A DNA stretch of 64,000 nucleotides, taken from NCBI GenBank assembly GCA_947492925.1, contig CANLOQ010000002.1, forward strand, positions 889,373 through 953,372. Reading direction: 5' to 3'. The stretch comes from an uncultured Sulfitobacter sp. GTDB lineage: Bacteria > Pseudomonadota > Alphaproteobacteria > Rhodobacterales > Rhodobacteraceae. Positions 20,839 through 30,257 of this stretch are shown here, piece by piece. The notes under the pieces were generated by a model. The model was given only the letters and a program-made list of their open reading frames with translations. It made no database searches and was not told the DNA's origin. Position 1 is the stretch's first letter, and the number at the start of each line of letters is the position of its first letter. A program made the translations under genes and the position numbers.

Positions 20839-20853
20839 TATACGAAGTGTATA
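20839..20853. promoter_or_regulatory. Palindrome in the trpG/yibQ divergent promoter region
   Basis: TATAC-GAAGT-GTATA is a perfect 5+5 inverted repeat with a 5-base spacer, between the divergent starts of trpG and the yibQ-type gene. It could be an operator or simply overlap a -10 element; no regulator is identified. I found no tryptophan-rich leader peptide in this gap. Confidence 0.3.
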
Positions 20854-20950
20854 GATGTTCAGGCTTGTTCCGCGCCGTCAAGAGCGCGTTCGGGTCTTAT
20901 CGGACAGGGCTCGCCCGTTGGGCGGGCCGCAGTGAGCAGGAGTAGGCAAG

Positions 20951-22840
20951 ATGGCACGCGGATTTCTGAGCGGCGCGCTGTTGGGTGGCGTGGTGAGCGT
21001 TGGCGTGGCCGGTGTGGCATCGGTCATAGCGCCCTTGCGCGACAGCACTGCGCCGGAGGGTGCTGCGGTGCAGGACAGCGCACTGCGCGAGGACGCCGGT
21101 GCCCCGACCGCAGGCAATGACAGCTTGGCTGAGGTCGAGACCACGGATGAAGCGGTGGAAGAGACCACAGCGGTTGCAAACGGAACCGAGCCAGAGGACC
21201 GGTCACCGGCAGATGCCACAGCACAGGCGGAAAGCCCGCCGTCAATGGCTGATGGCGATCAGGCGGACACCACACAGTCTCAGGAACTTCCAGCGGATAG
21301 TGCACAGACAGCCACAGACCAAACCGATTCTGCCAGCTTGCCACAGCAAGACAGCGCCGCGCCGAAGGTCAGCACCGATGCGCCGGGCGCTGTTGTGGCC
21401 CCCGCTGAAAGCACCGCACCCGAAAGCGCGCCGTTGCTTGCGGGCGAATCCGATGTGCAGACCGAGAACGCAGCGGTCCCGCTTACCGCACCGGATGCCG
21501 ATACATTGGGCACCATCCAGACCACAACGATCCAAAATCCGGCTGTCGCGCAACCCAGCGTCATCGCAGGACTTGACGCGCCAGCGGCACCGTCGCCCGC
21601 CGGTCAGGTTGCGCCAAGCGAGGAAGACCCGGTCTTTCCCAATCCGCAGGCTCTGGCTCCGATGCTGCCGCAAAGTGCCGATCCGGTGGTGATTGATACC
21701 GCCCCGGCGGCGCGGCCTTTGCCCACAACGGTGGCACCACAGGACGCGGAGACAGATACGGGACCAAACACAACAGAAACGGCCGAGGCGCCAGAGGACC
21801 CGGGCGGAACACCGCAGACCGGCACGACGGCAGAAACCGCGCCCAAGCGTGCGGATGGATTGCCCGCGCTCACGCCATCTGCGCCGCAGGACGCCCCGCA
21901 GACCGCAGACACCGAAGAAACCGCTCCGGCAAACGCTCCCGCAGCAACTCAGCCCGACACTGAGCAAGACGCCCCGCAGGTTGCCAGCCTTGCCCCAAGC
22001 GCCCGACCACAAATCGGCACGCCCGCCATTTCACTTACCGACCGCAGCGGTGACGGAGGCGGCGTGCGCATCCGCAGACTGGGGGCTGCCAGCGAAGAAC
22101 CCACGGATGTGACAATCATCACCGAAGAGGGCGCGACCCCCGGGCGCGATCCACGGCCCATCGCGCAATACGGGCAGCCCTTCAGCAACCCCGACAATAA
22201 ACCGCTGATGAGCATTGTCCTGATCGACAACGGAACAAGCCCTACATCGGGTGCGGCTGGCATCGCGGCGCTGCGCAGCTTTCCCTATGCATTAAGCTTT
22301 GCGGTCGACAGCAGCCTGCCGGATGCAACAGAGCGGATGCAGCTTTATCGCGCGGCGGGGTTCGAGGTGCTGGCGATGATTGATCTGCCCCGAGGTGCGC
22401 AGCCTTCCGACGTGGAGACCACGCTGGGCGTCACACTGGCACAGATGCGCGAGGTTGTCGGCGTGCTGGAAGGGCCGGGCGAAGGGCTTCAGGGCGGGCG
22501 CGCGGTTTCGGACCAGGTCACGGCGATCCTGGCGCAGTCAGGGCACGGGTTGGTCACGCAGGACAAAGGGCTCAACACCATGCCGAAACTGGCGCGCAAG
22601 GAAGGCGTGCCTGCCGATCCGATCTTTCGTGATTTCGACAGTAAAGGACAATCAGCCACTGTGATCCGCCGCTTTCTGGATCAGGCTGCGTTCAAGGCCG
22701 GGCAGGAGGGTGCCGTGATCATGCTTGGTCGCTTGCGCCCCGATACGGTTACCGCGCTGCTGCTGTGGGGCTTGCAGGATCGGGCGGGCACCGTGGCCAT
22801 CGCCCCGATTTCGGCGGCACTGAGGCGCGAAGAGGGGTAA
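20951..22840 (+). CDS. YibQ-type divergent polysaccharide deacetylase with long acidic linker
   Basis: A 629-residue envelope protein. A hydrophobic N-terminus (residues 4-26) anchors or exports it. About residues 30-350 are low-complexity, rich in Ala, Pro, Thr, Glu, Asp and Gln with almost no aromatics, and look disordered. The C-terminal 230 residues contain the divergent polysaccharide deacetylase domain (MSIVLIDNG, FPYALSFAVDS, AGFEVLAMIDLPRG). The gene is known beside trp genes in Rhodobacter (yibQ), here transcribed divergently from trpG. The enzyme's substrate is not established in the family. Confidence 0.75.
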   Translation: MARGFLSGALLGGVVSVGVAGVASVIAPLRDSTAPEGAAVQDSALREDAGAPTAGNDSLAEVETTDEAVEETTAVANGTEPEDRSPADATAQAESPPSMADGDQADTTQSQELPADSAQTATDQTDSASLPQQDSAAPKVSTDAPGAVVAPAESTAPESAPLLAGESDVQTENAAVPLTAPDADTLGTIQTTTIQNPAVAQPSVIAGLDAPAAPSPAGQVAPSEEDPVFPNPQALAPMLPQSADPVVIDTAPAARPLPTTVAPQDAETDTGPNTTETAEAPEDPGGTPQTGTTAETAPKRADGLPALTPSAPQDAPQTADTEETAPANAPAATQPDTEQDAPQVASLAPSARPQIGTPAISLTDRSGDGGGVRIRRLGAASEEPTDVTIITEEGATPGRDPRPIAQYGQPFSNPDNKPLMSIVLIDNGTSPTSGAAGIAALRSFPYALSFAVDSSLPDATERMQLYRAAGFEVLAMIDLPRGAQPSDVETTLGVTLAQMREVVGVLEGPGEGLQGGRAVSDQVTAILAQSGHGLVTQDKGLNTMPKLARKEGVPADPIFRDFDSKGQSATVIRRFLDQAAFKAGQEGAVIMLGRLRPDTVTALLLWGLQDRAGTVAIAPISAALRREEG

Positions 22841-22858
22841 CCCGCTACCTCTGTGGCC

Positions 22859-23359
22859 TCAGGACACGCAGGTGGCCAGCGCAATCCGTGCGGTGGCATT
22901 GCTTTCAAACGTGCCGGTAAGTGTCTGACCCGCCACAGAAATACGAAAGCTGGCACCCGCAATCTCTGACCCGTCCACGGTGATCTCACGCGCGCCGCCG
23001 GTGTCATCCACATCAATGGTAAATGCGACAGACTGTGCGGGGCCAAGCCCGCTCAACCGCAGTTCTACGGCATTGTCCCCGTCCAGTACTGCGGGGGTTT
23101 CGCGCAGGTTGTCCGCGCCTGCGACCACCTCAAAGGGCTGGAATACCTCCACGCCTGCGCCGCTGGCGGTGACATCAAAAATCAAACCGGCGGGTGCCGT
23201 GCCGATATCAAGGGTCACATCCAGTGCGGGCAGCGCGCAATCAGAGGTATTGGTCAGCGTAAAGCGATCCTTGGGAGCGCCTTCGTCAAATTGAACCGTC
23301 AAGTCGGCCAAGGCCGCCGTGGTGGAAAGAGCAAGCGCAAGAGCAGAGAGTTTCAGCAT
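22859..23359 (-). CDS. Secreted protein resembling Rhodobacterales 'aggregation factor core' proteins
   Basis: A 166-residue protein with a clear signal peptide ending near ALADLTVQF, and then a beta-rich domain. Recognisable phrases are QFDEGAPKDRFTLTN and AGVEVFQPFEV, and there are cysteines at the start and end of the mature part that could pair. I set the start at MLKLSALALALS (23359) because it begins the signal peptide. The 'aggregation factor core' label is from memory of similar Roseobacter proteins, and no biochemical role is implied. Confidence 0.55.
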   Translation of the reverse strand: MLKLSALALALSTTAALADLTVQFDEGAPKDRFTLTNTSDCALPALDVTLDIGTAPAGLIFDVTASGAGVEVFQPFEVVAGADNLRETPAVLDGDNAVELRLSGLGPAQSVAFTIDVDDTGGAREITVDGSEIAGASFRISVAGQTLTGTFESNATARIALATCVS

Positions 23360-23416
23360 CGATGGGCCTCCTGTGGCATGACAGGCAGATAGCGCCGTCA
23401 CAGGTACTTGCAATGC

Positions 23417-24454
23417 TCAGATGATCTCATCCTCATCAAAAAGCGGATCGGCCTCAAGCTGCGCGGACAGATCATCGACCGTGTCTTCATCCGCCGACGG
23501 GCTGAGGCGCGCCAGATGAAAGACCGCATCGCCCTCGTTCACCACCGGCAGGATCGCGCGCCCGATCAGGATGCCGGGGTTTGGTGCAATCAGATCGGTC
23601 TCGACCGCGCCGAAGGGGTCCGACACCGTGGCCAGCACATCGCCTGTCGCCACTGTTTCACCCTCCGCCCGGAACGTGCGCAAAAGCCCACCCGCGGGCG
23701 CGCGCAACCAGCTTGAGGCGCTGCAGAAATACGGGGCAACCTTGGGCTTAGCGATGCCCTTGGCGGGCAACATGCCCTTGCCGCGCATCACCCGCAGGAT
23801 ACCGGCCACACCCGCCCGCACCGCCATTTCATCAAACCGAAGACCTTCGCCCGCCTCATAAAGCAGGATCGGCACACCTTCGCGTGCCGCTACCGCCCGC
23901 AATGATCCGTCACGCAAGGCAGAGGTCAGCACCACGGGCGCGCCAAAATCCAGCGCCATCGCGCGGGTAAAGCTGTCCCCGGGCGAAATACGCACTTGCG
24001 GCAGGTTGGTACGGTGAATTGCGGCGGAATGCAGATCAACGCCAAAATCACAGCGCTTCACCACGTCCTTGAGAAAAATATGCGCCAGCCGCGAGCCAAG
24101 CGATCCCGAAGGATGCCCCGGGAAACAGCGGTTCAGGTCGCGGCGGTCCGGCAGATAGCGCGAGCGCGAAAGGAAGCCGTAGGAATTGACCACGGGCACA
24201 ACCAAAAGCGTGCCCCGCAGCGACCTGAGTTGCGGCGCGCGCAGCAGGCGGCGCACAATCTCGACGCCGATCACCTCGTCCCCGTGGACCGCCGCACTCA
24301 CGCACATTGTGGGGCCGGGGCGCTTGCCGTGATGCACCTCAAGCTGCAGTCCAACGGGGGTGTGATCAGGAAGGGTGGACACGGGCAGGGTCACGGCCTG
24401 CGATGTGCCCGGTGCGACGCGTGTTCCGGCAATCTCGAAAGGGTCGCGCGCCAT
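23417..24454 (-). CDS. Succinylglutamate desuccinylase/aspartoacylase family zinc hydrolase
   Basis: A 345-residue M14-like zinc enzyme. The zinc ligands are visible in AAVHGDE (H57, E60) and DLHSA (H142), with the substrate-binding DRRDLNRCFPG between them. The family removes acyl groups from amino acids or related amides, and some members deacetylate ectoine-related metabolites. It starts 3 bases after the trpE stop and is therefore probably in the trpE transcript. The substrate is unknown. Confidence 0.8.
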   Translation of the reverse strand: MARDPFEIAGTRVAPGTSQAVTLPVSTLPDHTPVGLQLEVHHGKRPGPTMCVSAAVHGDEVIGVEIVRRLLRAPQLRSLRGTLLVVPVVNSYGFLSRSRYLPDRRDLNRCFPGHPSGSLGSRLAHIFLKDVVKRCDFGVDLHSAAIHRTNLPQVRISPGDSFTRAMALDFGAPVVLTSALRDGSLRAVAAREGVPILLYEAGEGLRFDEMAVRAGVAGILRVMRGKGMLPAKGIAKPKVAPYFCSASSWLRAPAGGLLRTFRAEGETVATGDVLATVSDPFGAVETDLIAPNPGILIGRAILPVVNEGDAVFHLARLSPSADEDTVDDLSAQLEADPLFDEDEII

Positions 24455-24457
24455 CGT

Positions 24458-25969
24458 CTAGTTCCGGCCCGTGCCGTCAAAGCGGGCCGCATCGCCGGCC
24501 GCCCTGCGGATCGCGCCGGATTTATGGATGGTTTCCATATATTCGGCCTCTGCATCGCTGTCATAGACAACGCCGCCACCGGCCTGAATATAAAGGGTTT
24601 CGTCTTTGATGACGGCCGTGCGCAGCGCGATGCACATGTCCATGTCGCCGCCCGCGCTGAAATACCCCACACCGCCGCCGTAAACCCCGCGCTTTTCCGG
24701 CTCCAGCTCGTCAATGATCTGCATCGCACGGACCTTGGGCGCGCCCGAAACAGTGCCCGCAGGCATCCCCGCAAAGAAGGCATCCAGCGCATCACAGCCT
24801 TCGTTCAGCTCACCCACCACATTGGAGACGATGTGCATCACGTGAGAATACCGCTCAACGATGAATTCCTCGGTGGGCCGCACCGTGCCAATCTTGGCTA
24901 CGCGCCCGACATCGTTGCGGCCCAGATCCAGCAGCATAAGGTGCTCGGCCAACTCCTTTTCGTCCAGCAGCAGGTCCGCTTCCAGCGCGCGGTCCTCTTC
25001 GGGCGTGGCCCCGCGGGGCCGTGTGCCTGCAATGGGACGGATCGTGACCTCATTCCCGAAGACCCGAACAAGAATTTCAGGCGACGCGCCCACAACGTGA
25101 AAGCCGCCAAAGTTGAAATAGAACATGAAGGGTGACGGGTTCGTGCGCCGCAGTGACCGGTAAAGCGAAAACGGCGGGCGCGGGAAATTCTGTGCCCAGC
25201 GTTGGCTTGGCACCACCTGAAAAATATCACCCGCAACGATATACTCGCGTGCTTTTTCGACGGCGGATTTATAACCCTCGCGGGTAAAGTTGCTGACCGG
25301 TTCGGATGCCTCAGACGCGTCGCCCAGATCACGGCTCGCCCCCGGCATGGCGCGTTCCAGATCGCGCACAGCGTCCATCACACGCTCGGCGGCTTGTGCA
25401 TAGGCCGCGCGCGCCGATTGCCCGTCAGACACCCAGGCGGGCGACACGATCGTGACCTCGCCCTTCACACCGTCCAGCACCGCAATGACCGAAGGGCGCA
25501 GCATGACCGCATCGGGCAGGCCCAGCGGGTCCGGGTTCACATCGGGCAGGTGTTCCACCAGCCGGATCATGTCATAGCCCAGATAGCCAAACAGCCCGGC
25601 AGCGGCCTGCGGCAGGTCTTCGGGCAGATCAATCCGCGATTCCGCGATCAGCGCGCGCAAGACGTCCAGCGGATTGCCCGTCGCCTCCACAAAGGCGTCC
25701 GCATCATAACGCGCGTCGCGGTTGATGGCAGAGGTCTCGCCCCGGCAGCGCCAGATCAGGTCGGGCTTCATGCCGATGATCGAATAGCGTCCCCGCACTT
25801 CGCCACCCGTCACTGATTCCAGCATAAAGGCATTCTCGGCGGTGCCAGTCAGCTTGACCATCAGCGACACCGGCGTGTCCAGATCAGCGGCCAGTCGGGT
25901 ATAGACAACCTGATTGCGCCCGGCGGCGTGGCCGCTGGCAAAGTCGTCAAAGGCGGGGGTCAGGGCCAT
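24458..25969 (-). CDS. trpE: Anthranilate synthase component I
   Basis: A 503-residue chorismate-binding enzyme that makes anthranilate with TrpG. The N-terminal half contains the LLES tryptophan-binding site as FMLESVTGG. The C-terminal half contains PFMFYFNF, GTRPRGATPEED, DLGRNDVGRVA and VSGAPKVRAMQII. It follows ppiD by 11 bases, which places tryptophan synthesis in the same transcript as a periplasmic folding factor. No attenuator is visible in that short gap. Confidence 0.96.
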   Translation of the reverse strand: MALTPAFDDFASGHAAGRNQVVYTRLAADLDTPVSLMVKLTGTAENAFMLESVTGGEVRGRYSIIGMKPDLIWRCRGETSAINRDARYDADAFVEATGNPLDVLRALIAESRIDLPEDLPQAAAGLFGYLGYDMIRLVEHLPDVNPDPLGLPDAVMLRPSVIAVLDGVKGEVTIVSPAWVSDGQSARAAYAQAAERVMDAVRDLERAMPGASRDLGDASEASEPVSNFTREGYKSAVEKAREYIVAGDIFQVVPSQRWAQNFPRPPFSLYRSLRRTNPSPFMFYFNFGGFHVVGASPEILVRVFGNEVTIRPIAGTRPRGATPEEDRALEADLLLDEKELAEHLMLLDLGRNDVGRVAKIGTVRPTEEFIVERYSHVMHIVSNVVGELNEGCDALDAFFAGMPAGTVSGAPKVRAMQIIDELEPEKRGVYGGGVGYFSAGGDMDMCIALRTAVIKDETLYIQAGGGVVYDSDAEAEYMETIHKSGAIRRAAGDAARFDGTGRN

Positions 25970-25980
25970 TTCGGATGCCT

Positions 25981-27822
25981 TCAGGGAAAGTTCACATGCA
26001 CGGCCTGCAAGGCACGCTGGTCCACCTGCGGACCCGCCCGCCGGACCACATCGTCGGCGTAGATGTTGAACAAATCCTGCGCCAGCGCCTGATCCATCTG
26101 TTCGCTCAGCTGGCTTAGCAAGGCCGCGCTTTGTTCGTCCTCAGTCGCCGGGGTGATCGCATCAAGGCGCAGGATAACCACGCTTTCCTCGTCGGGCAGC
26201 ACGGTCACGTCGCCCACTTCCATATCAAAAACCTCGGACATGAAGCCGGGGGGCGTGCCCGCAACAAAGGCATTCCGGATCTGGTCGGTTTCCACCACCG
26301 CATCAAGGCCCGCTGCCTCAAAGGAGGCATCCCCGCCCAGTGTCGCCACCAGTTCAGTGGCCTGTGCCGTCAGCGCCTCGACCGTGCGGTCAGCCTGCCA
26401 GCGGGCCAGCACATCGTCCCGTGCCGCGTCAAAGGGATTGGGCCGTTCGGGCAGTTCCTCGTCCAGCCGCATGGCATAGACGCTGCCGTCCTCCAGCTGC
26501 TCAATCTTTGGAAAATCCCCCGGCTCCAGCGCGCTTGCCGCCTCGCGGAAATCACCGTAGGCGGCAATGCCTTCGCTTGTCTCGGGCGTCCATGCAATGG
26601 TGCCCAGCGTCATTTCGGTTTCATCGGCCAGCTGCTCCAGCGTGGCACCACCGGCAAGCTGGTCATCCAGATCAGCGGCCCGGACCTCAACCGCGCGGAT
26701 CGCACGGGTCAACGCCAGTTCCTGCTGCAAATCGGGGCGGGCTTCTTCGAATGTCGTGGCCTGCGCAGGCAACACGCCGTTTACCCGGAACAGGGCAGGG
26801 CCCAGCGGGCTTGGCGCAGGGCCGACGATGTCGCCCACTTCGGCGGCAAACACAACTTCGCCCGCCGCATCCAGCTCAAGTCGGCTCACATCGCCCAGAT
26901 CAACATCGGCAAGATCAAGACCGCGTTCCTCAACCAGATTGCGAAACCGTGTGCCTCCAACCTCAAGGGCTGCAGCAGCCTGCGCGGCAGCTTCTTCATC
27001 TGAGAACACCAGACGTTCCACAAGGCGACGCTCTGGTTGGTTATAGATGTTGGCACGCGCGTCATATTCCGCGCGCAGTTCCTCTTCGGGCACCTCTACC
27101 TGATCAACCATCGCATCGGGTGTCAGCAACGCGTAGGTGATCATCTTGGTTTCGGGCAGCATGAAAAGATCTGTGTTTTCATCGTAGTAGCTGCGCAATG
27201 TGGCCCCGTCAGGGTCGTCAATCGGGGTGGCCAGATTGCTTTCGTCCAGCAGGCTCCATGTAAAGCTGCGCTGCTCGCCCACATAGTTCACCAGCGTCTC
27301 GGCATAGGTGTTGGGCATGCGGGTGCCACCCAGAATGGCACCCTGCAGCAAGGTGCGCGCCGCTTCCTCGCGCAGGGAGGTTTCAAATTCCGCCTCGGTC
27401 ACGCCGCCCTGTTGCAGGGCAAAGCGGTATCCTTCGCGGTCGAATTCACCGTCGACCCCCTGAAAGGATGGGATGTCCAGAATTTCCTCGCGCAGGGCCT
27501 CATCGCCGATGGACAGGCCCAGTTCAGCGTTTTCATGATCCAGCGCGCGGTTGCGCACCAGCCGTTGCAGGACCGCCCGGTCCAGCCCGATCTGCTGGGC
27601 CTCCGCAAAAGGCAGACGCTGGCCCGTTTGCTGTTCGATGGCGCGGATTTCGTTCTGGAGCTGACGCGCGTAGGTATCGACATAAATCGGCTTGTCGCCG
27701 ACCGACCCGATGGTGCGGATGTTGCCAGACAGGTTCGCGGCCCCGAAGCCGCCCAAAGACAGGATAAGCAGACCCATAAGGACCCACATTGCGGTTGTGC
27801 CGATGCTGGAGCGTTTCGCCAT
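25981..27822 (-). CDS. ppiD: PpiD/SurA-like peptidyl-prolyl isomerase, membrane-anchored
   Basis: A 613-residue folding factor of the inner membrane with its bulk in the periplasm. Residues about 11-32 form the anchor (TTAMWVLMGLLILSLGG). The next region is SurA-N-like (YARQLQNEIRAIEQQTGQ and following), and the middle and C-terminal parts are parvulin-like with acidic linkers. The start at MAKRSSIG has a good AAGGA site. A longer open frame upstream is only the mirror of the aminotransferase gene. The catalytic parvulin signature is weak, so it may be mainly a chaperone. Confidence 0.85.
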   Translation of the reverse strand: MAKRSSIGTTAMWVLMGLLILSLGGFGAANLSGNIRTIGSVGDKPIYVDTYARQLQNEIRAIEQQTGQRLPFAEAQQIGLDRAVLQRLVRNRALDHENAELGLSIGDEALREEILDIPSFQGVDGEFDREGYRFALQQGGVTEAEFETSLREEAARTLLQGAILGGTRMPNTYAETLVNYVGEQRSFTWSLLDESNLATPIDDPDGATLRSYYDENTDLFMLPETKMITYALLTPDAMVDQVEVPEEELRAEYDARANIYNQPERRLVERLVFSDEEAAAQAAAALEVGGTRFRNLVEERGLDLADVDLGDVSRLELDAAGEVVFAAEVGDIVGPAPSPLGPALFRVNGVLPAQATTFEEARPDLQQELALTRAIRAVEVRAADLDDQLAGGATLEQLADETEMTLGTIAWTPETSEGIAAYGDFREAASALEPGDFPKIEQLEDGSVYAMRLDEELPERPNPFDAARDDVLARWQADRTVEALTAQATELVATLGGDASFEAAGLDAVVETDQIRNAFVAGTPPGFMSEVFDMEVGDVTVLPDEESVVILRLDAITPATEDEQSAALLSQLSEQMDQALAQDLFNIYADDVVRRAGPQVDQRALQAVHVNFP

Positions 27823-27865
27823 CTTTTGCGTCCTTTTTGCCCGTTTCCCCGTGTCTAGGCCGGTC

Positions 27866-29044
27866 CTATCCCGGTGGCAAGGCGGCGAGGCGGTCAAATA
27901 GAGTTGAGATGCCCGCCGCGTCCAGGTTGGCAAAGGCAATGCGCAGCTGGCGCGTGCCTGTGTTGTCCGTTTCGGGGCAAAACATGGTGCCCGGCAAACA
28001 AAGGATGCCCGCATCGCGCACCAGCGCCGGGGCCAGTGTGGCCGAGGATTGCGCAAACGGATGGTGCATATAGGCAAAGTACCCGCCAAGCCCCAATAGC
28101 TCCCAGCCCTGCGCGGTAAGTTTGGGCATGTTGTCTGTGATCGCTGCGCGCCGGGCAAGGATTTCCGCGCGCTCCGCCGCCAGCCAGTCGCGCAGGTTCT
28201 GCATGCCCCAGAGGGCCGCGTGCTGGCCCAGCTGGCCGGGGCAAATGGCGACGGTATCAAGAAATTTCTCGACCTCATGCAAACGCGCGGTGCTGGCGCA
28301 TATCGCACCCACCCGGTGGCCGGTCAGACGGTAGGCCTTGGAGAAGGAATAAAGGTGGATAAGCGTGTCGTCCCAATCTAGATCAGCAAACAACGGGTGC
28401 GGCGGACCGGACCGGCTGTCGAAATCGCGGTAAGTCTCGTCAACGATCAGCGCGATGCCGCGTGTGCGCGCCAGATCGGCAAAGGCCTGCACCAGATCGG
28501 CGGGATATTCCACACCCGTGGGATTGTTGGGTGTGACAAGCGTGATGGCACGGGTGCGCGGAGTGATCAGGCTGGCCGCATGATCGGGATCGGGCAGCAT
28601 GTTGGGGCCGGCGGGCAGGGCGATGCTGTGCACACCGGACATATCCAGCCACATTTTATGATTGAAGTACCAGGGGGTTGGCAGGATAACCTCATCCCCT
28701 TCGGCACAGAGCGTGGCGATGGCGGCGGCAAAGGCCTGATTGCAGCCCGAGGTGATTGCGACCTGCGCGGGCGTGACTGCGCCAGCATAATGCGTGCTGA
28801 TTTGTGCGGCCAATGCGCTGCGCAATTCGGGCAGGCCCAGCACGGGGCCATAAAGATGGGCATCGTCGCGGTTCAGTGCCGCATCGGCCATCGCCTGACG
28901 CAGACCCTGTGGCGGCGGGTCAACCGGGGCGGCCTGGCTCACGTTGATCAGCGGGCGGTCGTCGGGCTGTGTCACGCCTTCCAGCCACCGGCGGGCTTCC
29001 ATGACCGGAGGAGAGAAGGTAGTGGCGGTGCGGGGTCGGATCAT
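27866..29044 (-). CDS. PLP-dependent aminotransferase, class I/II
   Basis: A 392-residue fold-type I aminotransferase. The active-site lysine lies in HLYSFSKAYRLTGHRVG, with TPNNPTGV and DETYRDF before it and the C-terminal arginine block near RQLRIAF. I placed the start at MIRPRTATTF (29044); the open frame extends upstream but without family similarity. It sits between gpt and ppiD. The amino donor cannot be told from the sequence. Confidence 0.85.
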   Translation of the reverse strand: MIRPRTATTFSPPVMEARRWLEGVTQPDDRPLINVSQAAPVDPPPQGLRQAMADAALNRDDAHLYGPVLGLPELRSALAAQISTHYAGAVTPAQVAITSGCNQAFAAAIATLCAEGDEVILPTPWYFNHKMWLDMSGVHSIALPAGPNMLPDPDHAASLITPRTRAITLVTPNNPTGVEYPADLVQAFADLARTRGIALIVDETYRDFDSRSGPPHPLFADLDWDDTLIHLYSFSKAYRLTGHRVGAICASTARLHEVEKFLDTVAICPGQLGQHAALWGMQNLRDWLAAERAEILARRAAITDNMPKLTAQGWELLGLGGYFAYMHHPFAQSSATLAPALVRDAGILCLPGTMFCPETDNTGTRQLRIAFANLDAAGISTLFDRLAALPPG

Positions 29045-29070
29045 GGGACGGCTCCGTTCTGCGAGGGCAG

Positions 29071-29097
29071 GAGCGAGGGGCCAGCCCCTCGCGCTCC
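29071..29097 (-). terminator. GC-rich hairpin after gpt
   Basis: The inverted repeat GAGCGAGGGGC / GCCCCTCGCGCTC forms a strong stem in the gap between the gpt stop and the aminotransferase start. There is no long U tract, so it may be a pause or processing site rather than a full terminator. Confidence 0.4.
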
Positions 29098-29129
29098 CCG
29101 GAATTGTAGTGGAAAGATGAAGGGCCGGG

Positions 29130-29648
29130 TCAGTCCTTGCCGCGGTAGGGTTCGACGTATTGCAGCGCCATGTCCCAGGGAAAGAAAATCCACGTGTCCT
29201 GACTGACGCCGGTGATAAAGGTGTCGACCTGCGGTTCACCTTCGGGTTTGGCGTAGACGGTGGCGAAATGCGCCTGTGGATAGAGCGAGCGGACAAGTTC
29301 CAGCGTCTTACCGCTATCGACCAGATCATCCACAATCAGAATGCCGGTGCCATCCCCCATCATATCACTGTCGGGGGACTTCAGAACCTGCGCTTCGCGC
29401 CGGTCGTCCGCTTTGCCACCACCCGAATGATAGGACATCACCGAGATTGTATCGACGGTGCGGATGTCCAGTTCGCGTGCCACAATCATCGCGGGGGCCA
29501 TGCCGCCCCGGGTGATCGCCACCACCGCGCGCCACGCGCCATCGTCGGGGCCTTTGCCATCCAGCCGCCAGGCCAGCGCCCGGCTGTCGCGGTGAATCTG
29601 GTCCCACGAGATGTGGAAGCCTTTTTCGTGGGGAAGTCGGTCTGTCAT
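29130..29648 (-). CDS. gpt: Xanthine (xanthine-guanine) phosphoribosyltransferase
   Basis: A 172-residue type I phosphoribosyltransferase for purine salvage, converting xanthine or guanine to the nucleotide with PRPP. The PRPP loop is [17 protein letters not shown], the conserved ITRGGMAPA loop lies upstream, and the C-terminal WIFFPWD block is typical of Gpt. It starts 3 bases downstream of the lysE-type gene. Confidence 0.92.
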   Translation of the reverse strand: MTDRLPHEKGFHISWDQIHRDSRALAWRLDGKGPDDGAWRAVVAITRGGMAPAMIVARELDIRTVDTISVMSYHSGGGKADDRREAQVLKSPDSDMMGDGTGILIVDDLVDSGKTLELVRSLYPQAHFATVYAKPEGEPQVDTFITGVSQDTWIFFPWDMALQYVEPYRGKD

Positions 29649-29651
29649 GGG

Positions 29652-30254
29652 TTACCTTTCGGTCAAAAGCCGCAGGCCGAAAGCACCCAGAAGGGTTGCC
29701 GCGACGCGGTCGAAAACAGGTTTCAGGGCAAGATAGCCCTGGCGGGCAGGGCCGGTGCTGAGCACAAAGGCAAACAGCGTGTAAAACAGGATCTCTAGCG
29801 CCAGGTGATTCAACACCACCAGCGCGATCTCTGCGGGTGCTAGGTTCTGGGGAAAGACCACGAGGATCACGGCGGCAGCAAACAACATGGATTTGGGATT
29901 GCCGAAATTGACAAGCAAACCGGCGGCAAAGCTGCGCGCCTTGGGCGCGGGCGCGTCGGACAGCGGCGACCGCGCGTGCCGCCACATCTGCACGGCGATC
30001 CAGATCAGATAGAGCGCACCACCAATTTTCAGCGCCGTGTAGGCCCAGGGGAAAACCTGAAACAGCGTCTCAAGCCCCAAGAAGGCCGCAAGCGTCCAGC
30101 ACGCGGCCGCAGTTGCCAGCCCGAAGCCCGTCAGCATACCGGCAAGCCGCCCCGCGCCGACGGTTGTCTTGATCACATAGAGCATCGCCGCACCCGGGCT
30201 GGCCAGGGCGGCCAGCAGCACCAGATTGAAGGCGATCAGGCTCTCGGGTGTCAT
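29652..30254 (-). CDS. LysE family translocator
   Basis: A 200-residue inner-membrane protein with about six hydrophobic segments and the family N-terminus (LIAFNLVLLAALASPGAAMLYV). LysE/RhtB proteins export amino acids or related small molecules. It is packed between fabI and gpt with gaps of 3 bases. The substrate is unknown. Confidence 0.85.
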   Translation of the reverse strand: MTPESLIAFNLVLLAALASPGAAMLYVIKTTVGAGRLAGMLTGFGLATAAACWTLAAFLGLETLFQVFPWAYTALKIGGALYLIWIAVQMWRHARSPLSDAPAPKARSFAAGLLVNFGNPKSMLFAAAVILVVFPQNLAPAEIALVVLNHLALEILFYTLFAFVLSTGPARQGYLALKPVFDRVAATLLGAFGLRLLTER

Positions 30255-30257
30255 CGC

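Noticed and set aside
20779-20950. Tryptophan leader peptide before trpG
   Set aside because: Short frames in this gap contain no tandem Trp codons and no attenuator-like hairpin pair.
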